Shown here in pieces: positions 1-8,167 of a stretch of 27,673 bases of DNA. Source of the DNA: Euglena gracilis. Taxonomy: Eukaryota > Euglenozoa > Euglenophyceae > Euglenales > Euglenaceae. Within the stretch, counting starts at the first letter, position 1. The number at the start of each line of letters is the position of its first letter. Position numbers and translations under genes: made by a program. Location of the stretch: the NCBI GenBank assembly GCA_900893395.1, contig CAAHFI010787111.1:1-27673 (forward strand). Reading direction: 5' to 3'. The notes below the pieces were generated by a model. It did no database searches. It was not told the DNA's origin and was given only the letters and a program-made list of their open reading frames with translations.

Positions 1-70
1 GAGTCCACCGACCAGTGGCACAGCCTACTGGATTTGACAGGTTCCGAGGTGAGGTGATGTACAGATGGGC
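1..70 (-). repeat. Conserved LINE 3' terminus (copy 1, cut by window edge)
   Basis: In minus-strand sense this reads TGTACAT, a short variable stretch, then AAATCCAGTAGGCTG and CCACTGGTCGGTGG, the same block that ends copies 2, 4, 5 and 7. The final CCCCACCACC lies outside the window. Confidence 0.85.
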
Positions 71-377
71 TGTGCCCATGGTTCAGGGTAAGGTGGTCAG
101 GTGAACCCAGAATCGGCCATGTGGTGGCCAGGCTCCGAGGGGTGAGGAGGCAGGGAGCAGGCGGGGTGGGGTGGCATTGATGGGGGCAGGCTGTTCCCCG
201 GTGTGCTCAATGGAAGTTTCGGGTTCATCCGACCTTTCGGCGTTCTCTCAGGTGTTTTTACCATGTTGTCTCTACGGGAGAGAGCCAATAATACCGGCCC
301 TTGGTGGCCGGTGTATGCTGCCTTGGCTTGGCATCAGCGGCCACAGGTGTTTACATGGTGTTCGCCCTGACCCTGTT

Positions 378-906
378 TTACTCCGTGGCATATGGGATGT
401 GGGTAGTGAGATCCATGTCGCCTGATGGCTCCGCCACTTCCCCCCAAGCCAGCTGGCGAGCGAATTCTCTTGCCAACGTTAGACTCAGCGCTTGCCATAC
501 CGTGGCCTCTGACGATCGTCGTTGAGGAACATCGGTCTGCGCCAACACAGTGCGGAGGCACTTGGATATGAATCCTGCCGCTCGCTCCCCCATCCCTCCG
601 AAGCAATCAACCACAAACGGGATGAACGTCCATCCCAGCCGTTCGCAAGGTGGCTGCACACTTGCGTTCTTTGTCTCCCTCTTGTAATTCGTGCCACCGT
701 GCCAAGGCGTCCATTGAGGAGACCGGGTTTGCTGGTTGCAACGGGTGGCGGACCGTGACATCCACTGCACCAGGTCCGTCCGCGTCGAATCTCGTGATGA
801 AGACATCTCCAGGTGTTGTCCGGTTGTCTGCCACCTCTTCTCGTCGAGCCATGAATCCTGCCCTTCTCGCAAGGTTCCAAAACGAACGTCTGGAGGGCAC
901 CATGTC
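378..906 (-). pseudogene. C-terminal restriction-like endonuclease fragment of copy 1
   Basis: This is the last part of the LINE polyprotein. In minus-strand order it shows HG-x-LARRAGFMARREE, the catalytic stretch PGDVFITRFDADGP followed by AVDVTVRHP, and the end segment WTFIPFVVDCFGGMGE, closing at a TAA at 378-380. The D-x14-D-x-T arrangement matches the PD-(D/E)xK nuclease of R2-like elements, which nicks the target DNA. The first half is read in the frame open over 607-969 and the second in the frame ending at 378; an extra base near 655-660 joins them. The RT and zinc knuckle are missing through 5' truncation, so the fragment is dead. Confidence 0.88.
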
Positions 907-932
907 TGGGGAGGAAAGAACGAGAAAACAAC

Positions 933-1020
933 GGTGGTGGGGCGAGCCGAATCCACCGACCAGTGGCACAGCCTACTGGATTTGAGTGTTCTGGGGGGTG
1001 GGAGGCTATGTACAGATAGG
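933..1020 (-). repeat. Conserved LINE 3' terminus (copy 2)
   Basis: Minus-strand reading gives TGTACATAGCC, then AAATCCAGTAGGCTG, CCACTGGTCGGTGG and TTCGGCTCGCCCCACCACC, ending at 933 with no poly(A). The 26 bp beyond it (907-932) is T/C-rich in the minus sense and leads into the truncated 5' end of copy 1. Confidence 0.87.
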
Positions 1021-1351
1021 GGAACCCCATGGATAGTCAGAGCGGTAGCAGCGGTCAGGGAGAGAGTGCAAAGCGTGAGATACATCAGGTACGGAATGTT
1101 CAACGCTCTAGGTGTGGGGGTGTGGTAGGGAGCGGAGTGAGGGGAGCGCTTGGCGCATGGTCAGATGAGCGTGTTTTTTTTTGCTGTGGGTTGCTTAGGC
1201 CTGTGCTTCTCCTTGTGTGTTATTGGTGTTTGGTTTTTGTCCCCTTGCTTCCGGGTTTGTTCCCGGATTGTCAGGGGATGCGTGCTTTTTGTTGCCAATA
1301 TCTTGACGATCTGCCTCATCAGGGAGATGGACAGTTGTTCGTGCAGTTCGT
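1021..1351 (-). other. 3' UTR of copy 2
   Basis: This lies between the endonuclease stop and the terminal motif. It is A/C-rich in the minus sense and shows no coding similarity to the other copies. Short open frames here have no recognisable product. Confidence 0.6.
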
Positions 1352-1885
1352 TTACTTTAATGTGGCGTTGTTCTCCTCATGCCAGGAAGCTGCTCTCTGA
1401 ATTATTCTTTTGATATTTTTGGCGCCTTCCGGGCCCCTTCCACCCCATGTGCCAAAGGCATCTGTCGCAAAACTCCAGCCTGCCTTTTGGCACGGTTCGT
1501 CATACTTGTCATGTTTTTGTTTTTCCTTTTGTTTCAGGAAGAGTTTCCGTTTTTCTTTGCCTTGTCGTTTTGCGTTTTGCCAACTGTGGACCACTGTGAG
1601 GTCGAAGGCAGTGGGCTGGCCATTATCCCAGGCGGATAGCAGCAAGTCAGCGTGTCTGAGGTGTTGGTCTGGTTGATTTGGGATTTGTACTTCCTTGGTC
1701 ACCCCCTGTCCAGAGATCCGGAGAATTTCAAACAAATTGTCTTGCAGGGCGTTGTGTCTCTCAGAATAGTTGTTGCGAACACAACAGAGTAGGTTATATC
1801 CCCATTCATCGACTGTTGAGTTGCAACTTGGACACTTGGGTGCGTTTTGGGAGTGCAGCAACTGTACCCCGAGCCAGCACTTCAA
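1352..1885 (-). pseudogene. Zinc knuckle and RLE endonuclease of copy 2
   Basis: The 177-residue frame carries the C-terminal nuclease. Near residues 18-40 a knuckle reads CPSC, then H-like spacing, then LLCC, followed by RHNALQD, the counterpart of RRHGAVQ in copy 7. The nuclease core follows as RHADLLLSAWDNG and AFDLTVVHSW, equivalent to PGDVFVMRYDANG and AIDVTVRHP. The usual PGD is replaced by HAD, but the second Asp is kept. The end, K-x-GWSFATDAFGTWGGRGPEG, matches the GWTFIPFVLDCYGGMGE block of copy 7. The domain is recognisable but diverged, and it is out of frame with the RT. Confidence 0.82.
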
Positions 1886-2710
1886 TCAGAGGATGTATTC
1901 CTCCGATGACATGCTTGTGTGAAGTGTAGGCAGGGGTGTTGCCCGCATCCATGCTGAACCCAGTCCATTCTGTGTTTCTGACAGACGCGCTTGGTCTCGT
2001 GGTGGGCCGGACGAGTGAAGTTTGTCCAGTGCTGCGCGGTGAAGGTGAGTTGTCCACCAATGTTGTGATTGTTGATTGTCATCGCCAGTTTGATGTCGTC
2101 TGGTTTGTCCAGCCATCTTTGGAGTGGTTCAAAGTTCAGGCCCGTGACAGCCGCCAGAACGTGAACAGCGTTTTGGACCATTTCATGGTTAACTTTCGCG
2201 GCATAAAGTGGCAGTTGTATTATTGTGCTTCCTTTGGCGTGGAATTTGGCCAGGGCCGCCAGTCGAGCCGGGCCTTGAAAGAGGCAGGTGGTCTTTGATT
2301 CCACAACCTCCGAGGTGCAATGGTGTGCGGACGTGTTGTCTTTGGTTGCTTGTCAGGGCTGATCCCATGATGTCTTCGAAGCATTTGATAATTGTTTCTG
2401 AGCATTGTTTGATACTTTTGGACAGGTGTTGGGTGTCCGCGCCCCTGAGGAGGTGTGCGATTCTGCACCCGTCAGCACAATTGCGTAACAGGTGATGTGC
2501 GATTTGACTGTCCCCCAAGCCGGTGATTTTACCAATCAGGCTTTCCAAGTCTTCCTGCGCAGCATTCCAAGAGCGCTCACGGAAGGTAGATGTGTTTGGG
2601 AAGTCAATCGGTATACCCAATACTTTGATTCCCTCCCCGGTTGCCATTGTTTGTGGGTCATGTTCTGCTTTGCAGCAATTTCTGCACCACAGGGACCCCA
2701 GGTGATGCAC
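1882..2710 (-). pseudogene. RT thumb and linker of copy 2 in two frames
   Basis: Two overlapping minus-strand frames (2710-2189, then 2304-1882) continue the product past the RT fingers and palm. The first contains KVLGIPIDFPN, SQIAHHLLRNCADGCRIAHLLR and LHLGGCGIKD, which align with SLGVPICHPED, IQFTILRLCLDACKVNDLLR and VRLGGLGIRD of copy 7. The second continues with a poorly conserved linker toward the zinc knuckle. Frame changes occur around 2600-2700 and around 2200-2300. Confidence 0.75.
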
Positions 2711-4524
2711 GTTTGCGGGTTCAGGTGTAGGCCCATTGCTGGGCCCTGGTCCTTCAAGAGTTGTACTGCAGCATTAATCCTTTCTGGTTGACCGATGAGT
2801 ACCCCATCATCCAAATACCATGCACTCCACAACAGGCCTGTGGCGTTTCGTATTTTTTCCAAGATTTCCTGTAAAACGAGTGAGAAACCAATGGGGCCCA
2901 TAGGGCATCCTTGGTGTGTGCCCTTTTGTGAAGTGAGTATTTTTTGTCCGCAGAACAAGGGAGCTGGTTGTGCGTATGCCGTACGGAGGTAGTTCCAACA
3001 AGAGGGTGTTCTGGTCGCCGCCATTTTCAACATTTGTGTTCTGTCTGCATTGTTGAAAGCATTTCGTAGGTCTACTTGTAATAGTGCCCAGTTGGCGGAT
3101 GTTTGCAGCGCCTGCACCATGCTTTGTGTACCTTGTGCGATGAATTCAGTGGCATTGGGAACGCCCAGCCCCAGTTGGGTTGGCAGAAAGGAGTCCAGTT
3201 CATTGCGGACTTGTGGGTGCTTCAGGATTGTCTTCCTAGAAATTCTGCGCAGCGTTTCGCCTACGGCAATCGGCCTTGTTCCACCACCTTCTTTGGCGAG
3301 TGCTGTTAGGGCTGCTGAACACCAGATGGGCGAGTGAGGGTGAGGGATATCTCCTTTGTCCACATGATGCAGAAATGAGTCAGTGCTTGTTGTAACAGCG
3401 CCCCATTGCCAGGGCGGTGGAGGCTGTCTTGTAAGTGGGTTATGCGGAGACCTGATGGACCTGGTGCGCTGGTGCGATTGAATTTGAGGACACTTTATTT
3501 GACCATGTTTGACCAGACAGCTGGGTGATGTGATTCGTTCAGGCTTTCTGAGGCAGGACGTGTGAGTAGTGGGGGTCTGCTCTTGGGTGTAAGTCCGTAA
3601 GGTTTGGAGGACGCGGGGGTCTCTGACATCTTGGGTTCCTTTGCTTTGGAGAATTTGGATGGCCTTTCGTGCCGCTCCCTCTCCTACAAGTTGCCGGATC
3701 TTGCTTAAGAGGTACCGGTTGCCAGCATAAGACGGATCTTCCCTGGATTTCTTCTGGGACCTTGTTTCTGTTCCCGGATGTTGTGCGGTGAGCGACTCCT
3801 CCAGCAGGCTCTTGACAAGTTCTGCCCAGCTGCGTCTTCTGAAGAGGTGGAGGCGTTGTAGGATTTTCACTTCAAGGATGTCCCTTGAGAACTTCCCTTT
3901 GAGCTTCACGGCTCTGAGAGTGAGCTTCGGCAACGCCAAGATGCCGAAGAGTGCCTCTTCTGTCGGTTGTGATGTGTATCGCAGTAGCGCCCAGGAAAAA
4001 ACATCATAAAAGGTTTGTTCGGTTGTCACCGGGAGGTGTCGAATAGTGGATACCGGTGTTTGCAACACCTCGAGGATGGGGAACGGCGCCGTCATGTCAC
4101 AACAAAAGGGTTTGTCCGGGGTATGTCTTAAGTTTGAGATGTTGCCTGCCACATTTGTAATGGCTGCGGCATCTGTGCTCCCTAACGGTGGCGCTTCCGG
4201 GTGGGCTAAGTCCGTGAATGCGGCGGTCGATGATGCCTCTGTATCCGGTTGCGGTTTCCCACCGCCCTCTTCCCTTGGCCGGATGCGGGAAGATTTTCCG
4301 GGCCCGGATTTTGTTCTACATCCCCCACATGTGAGAATGCTTCCCCTTCCTTGCCGAATGTCCCTGTGAAGGTGCGCCGGGCTCGGTTGTGTGTGGAAGT
4401 ACCAATAGCGGGGAGGTCCCCTCTGCCCTGTTGAGCCGATGGGCGTTCGGTGCCCCCGATTATGCGAAATGTCAGCAAGGTGTGCCACCTGCCTCCTGCT
4501 TGGTGTTTCAGTTTTATTTCCCAT
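2536..4524 (-). pseudogene. Reverse transcriptase of copy 2
   Basis: This is the longest frame in copy 2 (662 codons). The usable part begins just after the 2A site, because the upstream residues are out of frame with it. In order it shows the linker box PTEEALFGILALPK, the GAARKAIQILQSKGTQD motif that precedes RT in this family, GTRPIAVGETLRR, the palm motif LLQVDLRNAFN with the first catalytic Asp, QGCPMGPIGFSLVLQ, and the active site AWYLDDGVLIG (YLDD codons at 2817-2806). It would copy the element RNA at the nicked target. The frame departs from homology after LNPQTCITWGP, where the thumb moves to another frame. The core motifs are intact; the full product is not. Confidence 0.88.
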
Positions 4525-4560
4525 GAGATTTCATATCTGTACGACCGCAAAGTCGGTGAT
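4206..4560 (-). pseudogene. Leader segment with 2A peptide of copy 2
   Basis: This is the downstream part of a minus-strand frame open from 5036. The relevant portion ends with EAFSHVGDVEQNPGP and about 35 further residues before stopping at 4206. After the 2A the homologous product continues in the frame of the RT (2536-4524), so a frame change lies between about 4200 and 4290. Upstream, the frame merely reads through the tandem repeats of the leader, so a true start cannot be chosen. Confidence 0.7.
4299..4322 (-). other. 2A ribosome-skipping peptide, copy 2 (DVEQNPGP)
   Basis: The eight codons spell the canonical 2A core D-V-E-x-N-P-G-P, preceded by H-V-G. Known 2A peptides make the ribosome skip the last Gly-Pro bond, releasing the upstream chain while translation continues. 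Activity is inferred from the motif. Confidence 0.82.
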
Positions 4561-4594
4561 CCCAGGATGGGTCCCCTCCTTGAGGGTGTTCGTC

Positions 4595-4609
4595 GGGGGG
4601 GGGGGGGGG
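4595..4609 (+). repeat. Fifteen-G homopolymer
   Basis: An uninterrupted run of fifteen G (poly-C in the sense of copy 2) lies in the leader upstream of the 2A site. Such runs are slippage-prone and hard to sequence, so length and downstream frame are uncertain here. Confidence 0.9.
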
Positions 4610-4631
4610 CTGGGAGGGTTTGTTTCTGTTG

Positions 4632-5075
4632 GGGGTCTTCCTTCTTCATGTAAAATTTGTTGAGCCCTGGGGCAAAAGCTGGGTGCAACCTGTCAAAGTC
4701 GTGGGGCCCTGGGTTACAATCCTGAGAAATAATTTCTCGTCCCAAAAATTGCTGCCCAACATGCTGGCCTGGGTGCTGCTCCAGGGCGCATTTGTCTGGG
4801 ACTTTTGTGCGGATTCTGTCTGCAGAATGCTTTGCTGGGGTTTGTGATGGGGACTCGAAAAAGTTTCCTGTGCCAGTGTGCATTGTGACTGGAAAAATGT
4901 TGGGCCCTGGGGCAAGATCTGGGAGCAGCATGGCAAAAGCCTTGGGCCCTGGGGCCACATTTCTGAAAAACGTTACTGTGCCAATGTTCATTTTGGCTTG
5001 AAATATTTTGAGCCGTGCAGCAAAATCTGGGATCATGATGGCAAAAGTCTGGGCCCTGGGGCCACATCTCTGGAA
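4632..5075 (-). repeat. Imperfect ~108 bp tandem repeats in leader of copy 2
   Basis: A unit containing (plus strand) GTGCCA, TTG(A/G)GCCCTGGGGCA, ATCTGGGA, ATGGCAAAAG and TGGGCCCTGGGGCCACAT occurs clearly twice in tandem (4868-4975 and 4976-5075). A more diverged copy lies at 4632-4730, with a blurred stretch between. On the minus strand this makes a repeated peptide like APGPKAFA. No stop-free frame is clearly selected, so a 5' UTR repeat with a possible promoter role is more likely than a protein. Confidence 0.72.
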
Positions 5076-5386
5076 TGTTTAGAAGGCCATGGGGCCATGG
5101 TGCAGGTTGGGACAGTGATCGCTATGTTACAGCACAGATGGTACAGCAAAGTAAAGTGAAACAGGGGTAATACTTCCAGCCAACTGTTGTAGCAGATAAT
5201 TTTTTTGCTGCAACAGCGGCAAGGTGATGAACCACTCCACTGCTCCAGACAACTCCATTAGTTTTCTTTACTGTGCTGTGTCTCGGACTTGTACTTCTGT
5301 GTCGGGCTTGTGCTGTTGTCAAGACAAACAAACTTCAATATTTCAATGACTTGATTTGTAGGTTGGAACTTCAAGTAGTTTCAAAG

Positions 5387-5458
5387 CTTGAACCCACCAG
5401 GGGCTTTCACTTGTCCGACATGATATATGAACGAAAAAAAAATAGACACCCAGAAAGG
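5387..5458 (-). promoter_or_regulatory. 5' module with T-rich box, minus orientation
   Basis: In minus-strand sense this reads CTTTCTGGGTGTCTA, a run of nine T, CGTTCATATATCATGTCGGACAA and then GAAAGCCCCTGGTGGG. The same block occurs in plus orientation at 6174 and 22208. Each time it sits where a LINE copy would begin, so I read it as the element's 5' end, probably including promoter or start-site signals. The ATG of this copy reaches a stop after four codons. Dinoflagellate promoters have been reported to carry a TTTT box instead of TATA; the match is suggestive only. Confidence 0.6.
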
Positions 5459-6173
5459 GAGGAAAGAATTTGGGTCGTGAAATCCTAATTTCGCGTTTTT
5501 TGAAATTTCTGGAAATTTCCAGAAATTTACAATTCCGGAAATTAAACTTAATTTCAGAAATTTGGCCAATGCTACTGTGAAGGACCCCCCTTGCCAAAGC
5601 CGTAATGGCATCGATGATAGTGTTCTGGATCCTTGTAACTTGAAAATGTTGAAGGCCCCAGTGGCCTGTATAATTCTTGGCTTCCATGCCCACTGAAAAT
5701 CTTTGGGGAGCTTCCATGCCATACCTGTCCCCTGAGGGGTGATGTGAAGGGGGCCAAGTAGATGGGATGGCATTGACCTGAATGAAAACTTCTGCCCCTC
5801 CCACTGGGCAATTGCTTGAAGTATTGGCCTCCATGGCCCTGGTGGTGTTGGCCTCCTTGGCCCTTGTTCCACCTGCCCCAGTGAATGGAATGCCTTCATG
5901 GCCTGTGTTGCCGTCATAGCCTGTGCGGTTTCGGCTGCCATAGCCCCGCTTGAACATGATGTGTTCTAGCACAAATGTGCGCTGGAGAACTCCAAGGGGA
6001 AGCCGCCGCAGCAGCTGGACAACCTGACGACGCGGACCAACCGTGGCGAACCGTGGCTGCCCCTTTTCCCCAAACATAAATTTCAAAACCCCAGACCCCC
6101 CAGAGTGACGGCAACGGACCCTGGCAAACAATGGTCAGGAAGCCCCAAAAGGGGCAGGGGCAACTACAACCTG
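5459..6173. other. Spacer between two head-to-head 5' modules
   Basis: About 715 bp is enclosed by inverted 5' modules. The left ~110 bp is AT-rich with the GAA/TTC array; the rest is GC-richer and repeats GGCC(A/T)(T/C)GG-type words. A minus-strand frame (6131-5343) stays open for 262 codons, through the spacer and into the left module. Its C-terminal part reads only the low-complexity array, and I recognise no domain. It could be a degraded leader of copy 2 or a host fragment, or a chance open frame. I do not call it a gene. Confidence 0.45.
5502..5540. promoter_or_regulatory. Heat-shock-element-like GAA/TTC array
   Basis: From 5502 to 5524, five triplets alternate GAA, TTC, GAA, TTC, GAA, each separated by exactly two bases. 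A further TTC-CG-GAA follows at 5533-5540 and a looser TTC/GAA pair at 5553-5559. This fits the consensus bound by heat-shock factor trimers. The array lies 44 bp beyond the outer end of the minus-oriented 5' module. It could instead be chance, since overlapping AAATTT palindromes generate this pattern. Confidence 0.45.
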
Positions 6174-6247
6174 TCTTTCTGAGTGTCTATTTTTTTTCGT
6201 TCGCATATCATGTCGGACAATGCAAAGCCCCTGGTGGGGTCTGAAGA
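6174..6247 (+). promoter_or_regulatory. 5' module with T-rich box, plus orientation (start of copy 3)
   Basis: The sequence TCTTTCTGAGTGTCTA is followed by eight T, CGTTCGCATATCATGTCGGAC and AAAGCCCCTGGTGGGGTC, pairing with the inverted module at 5387-5458. Here the ATG at 6210 opens a long frame, unlike the other two copies. Confidence 0.6.
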
Positions 6248-7793
6248 TATCCCGGATGAGATTACTGTGGATGATGTCGAAGACCCGATGGACATTACCC
6301 TCAGTCCGGCTTCAGTACAGAGTGTCAACGAGGTACCAGTGCCCCCTCCAAAGCAGCCAGAGGAGCAGACCAGAGCAGTGCTGAAGGGCAAAAGCAAGCG
6401 GCCTGACAAACGACATCGAACTATCTTCAATTTACATGTGGAGCTGAAACAATTGCAAGCCAGAATGAAGGCACAGGAGAAGAAACAAAAAGCTGAGGAA
6501 GCTGCACTTCGAGAACAACTGCTCCGCCTAACGACGCCAGTGGCCCTGCTACAGCAACAGCCCCCCACCCCCCTTCACCTGTGTCACAGCCCCCCATTGA
6601 CCAGATTCCAGCTTCGGCTGGTTGGCACGTTGCTCCCCCTGCCCTCCTCCCCCAATCTGCCCCCACCCCTGGCTCAATGTGTTCTTCCCCCCCCCCCTGT
6701 GAGCCCAATCACCCCCTCTCCCACCCAAAATGTGCCCCACGTGTCTGATTTGCTGGGATCTGGCCCCCCCAGTGTGGCACACAGCTCCCCCCAACAAACT
6801 GGTCACAATGCCCCTGTGGCTTCCCTTGCCCCTGTTGTGCCTGTGTCTGGGGTGGGGTTCATTGGGAAGCATTTCAAATCGAGGACTGTTGGACAAGTGT
6901 TGAATGTTGGACAAAGGGGTTCTGCAGCAAATGTTTCTGGTGCCCAAATCCTGAGTGCACAAATGTTGGACAGAAGGGTTCTGCAGCAAATGTTTCTGCA
7001 ACAAATGCTTCTGCATCAAATGTTTCGGACAGCCACAATTCAGCAGGCACAATTGCTCCTGTTTTTGGCTCTCCCAGTGGTCCTGTTCCCAAAAATGTTG
7101 CACGAATTGCTTTTGACACCCCCAAAAAAGGCTTTGGAGACACACCCCCCACAGCCCCCTCTCCCACAGTTTTCTGGTTTTCCGCTGCCCCCTCCCCCCC
7201 TGGCCTCCCTCCTGCCCTGCCCCCCCCCCTCCACCACACCTGGGGCCGGGGGCCCCAGATCAAGGTGGTGGTGCCCCGCAGCTGGTCTGGATGGCTCTGC
7301 CGAGCCGGTATGGGCCCATCCCCATACAGACTTGGCAGCGCCTTCCCCGGCCCTGCAGCAGGCACTGCTGTGGGAAGGCCAGGGCTCGGCGGACTGCACG
7401 GTTTTTTCGGTGCAAGCTTCCGCCCTCCCCCCGGTTGCTGGCCCAGCCCTGGCCTTCGGGCGAACGCCTGCCTGCCCCCTGCCCTGCCCCTCCCCCTTCC
7501 GAGCCCTTTCCCCTCAGCCTCGGGGCCCGGGGGGGCGGATGGGGACCCGGATGGCTTCCCCACAAGCTATCTGGGGCCTCCATCCCTCTCGGACCGTCCT
7601 TCATCGGGTGACCAGGAACAGTCCCCCATGGTCTTGTTTTCGCCTGGCAATGTGTCATCCAATGGGGGGAGGATCTTTCCGGGGCGATGTCCTTCAACGG
7701 CCGGCGCGTTCCCCTCACCGCCGCTTCATTGCGACGTTGGGCGGCCTCTCAGCCAGCCGTACCCAAAGGGGTGTACTTGAGCCATTGGCGTAG
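6210..7793 (+). CDS. Upstream ORF of copy 3: coiled coil followed by proline-rich region
   Basis: The frame is open from 6183; the ATG at 6210 lies in the conserved 5' module and is the likelier start. From that start, residues 1-55 are acidic and proline-containing, then comes a basic patch (KGKSKRPDKRHR), then a probable coiled coil of about 40 residues (LHVELKQLQARMKAQ, KKQKAEEAALREQLLRL). After that the translation becomes proline- and low-complexity-rich. From about 7000 another frame (open over 7265-7780) gives more protein-like sequence, such as IAFDTPKKGFGDTPP, so a frame change in C-rich runs is likely. A basic patch plus coiled coil fits an RNA-binding ORF1-type protein. That role is inference; I recognise no family. 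Confidence 0.45.
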   Translation: MSDNAKPLVGSEDIPDEITVDDVEDPMDITLSPASVQSVNEVPVPPPKQPEEQTRAVLKGKSKRPDKRHRTIFNLHVELKQLQARMKAQEKKQKAEEAALREQLLRLTTPVALLQQQPPTPLHLCHSPPLTRFQLRLVGTLLPLPSSPNLPPPLAQCVLPPPPVSPITPSPTQNVPHVSDLLGSGPPSVAHSSPQQTGHNAPVASLAPVVPVSGVGFIGKHFKSRTVGQVLNVGQRGSAANVSGAQILSAQMLDRRVLQQMFLQQMLLHQMFRTATIQQAQLLLFLALPVVLFPKMLHELLLTPPKKALETHPPQPPLPQFSGFPLPPPPLASLLPCPPPSTTPGAGGPRSRWWCPAAGLDGSAEPVWAHPHTDLAAPSPALQQALLWEGQGSADCTVFSVQASALPPVAGPALAFGRTPACPLPCPSPFRALSPQPRGPGGRMGTRMASPQAIWGLHPSRTVLHRVTRNSPPWSCFRLAMCHPMGGGSFRGDVLQRPARSPHRRFIATLGGLSASRTQRGVLEPLA

Positions 7794-8167
7794 CCAATCC
7801 GCACGTTTTCGGACCATCTGCCTGCGGAAAAGAAAATACGCTCGGAGCAGGAATTTTGTGGCCGCACAAATCTGGCTGCGCCGCTGGAGCAACTTTCTCT
7901 TCCGCCCTACGGAGGGAGGTTTTTCGTCTGCACGCTCTGTTTGCAAAAAATAACACAGACCTCGTCCCTTCGGAACACTCTCCTCCTTCTCTCTACTCAC
8001 ACTTCCTGCTGCACCACGGAACACCTGTCTACCCCCCCCACCAGCCCGCCTTCCGCCTTTGTGAGCCCAGAGGACCAACCCGCTCTGCCGGATATTGCCC
8101 AAATTCGTCCGGGCGTCCACCCCTCCGCTAAAACCCCGGTGGTTCCCATACAGGGCAGGGGTATCTG
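7794..8167 (+). other. Broken middle of upstream region, copy 3
   Basis: There is no long frame. A stretch around 7920-8030 translates to FVCTLCLQK and a later H-x4-CC run, which might be a decayed Cys/His finger, but the spacing does not match a standard finger. Otherwise nothing is recognisable. Confidence 0.3.

Larger units (their letters stand above)
1..906 (-). mobile_element. LINE copy 1: 5'-truncated RLE-type (R2-like) non-LTR element
   Basis: Read on the minus strand, this segment starts abruptly inside the endonuclease coding region near 906 and runs through the stop codon and 3' UTR into the conserved 3' terminus, which the window edge cuts. Over the coding part it matches copy 5 (about 17308-17830, plus strand) at roughly 95% by eye, and the 3' UTRs also align, so the two are recent members of one subfamily. 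Abrupt 5' truncation is typical of target-primed reverse transcription. Only about 26 bp separates its truncated 5' end from the 3' terminus of copy 2. Confidence 0.88.
933..5458 (-). mobile_element. LINE copy 2: long, decayed RLE-type element with 2A
   Basis: On the minus strand the order is a 5' module with a long T run (5458-5387), a leader with ~108 bp tandem repeats, a 2A peptide (4322-4299), RT with YLDD, an RLE domain ending at 1352, a 3' UTR and the conserved 3' terminus at 933. At about 4.5 kb it may be close to full length. Its proteins are clearly diverged from copies 1, 5 and 7, so it belongs to an older or separate subfamily. At least four frame changes interrupt the long product. 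Confidence 0.85.

Noticed and set aside
4987-5003. Relict dinoflagellate spliced leader (CATTTTGGCT word)
   Set aside because: Only about ten bases match, the 3' AG is missing, and it is on the strand opposite to copy 2 and inside a tandem repeat.
6549-7718. Glycine-rich proteins on the minus strand opposite the upstream ORF of copy 3
   Set aside because: They are reverse-complement readings of proline-rich, C-rich sequence with no independent start context or domain.
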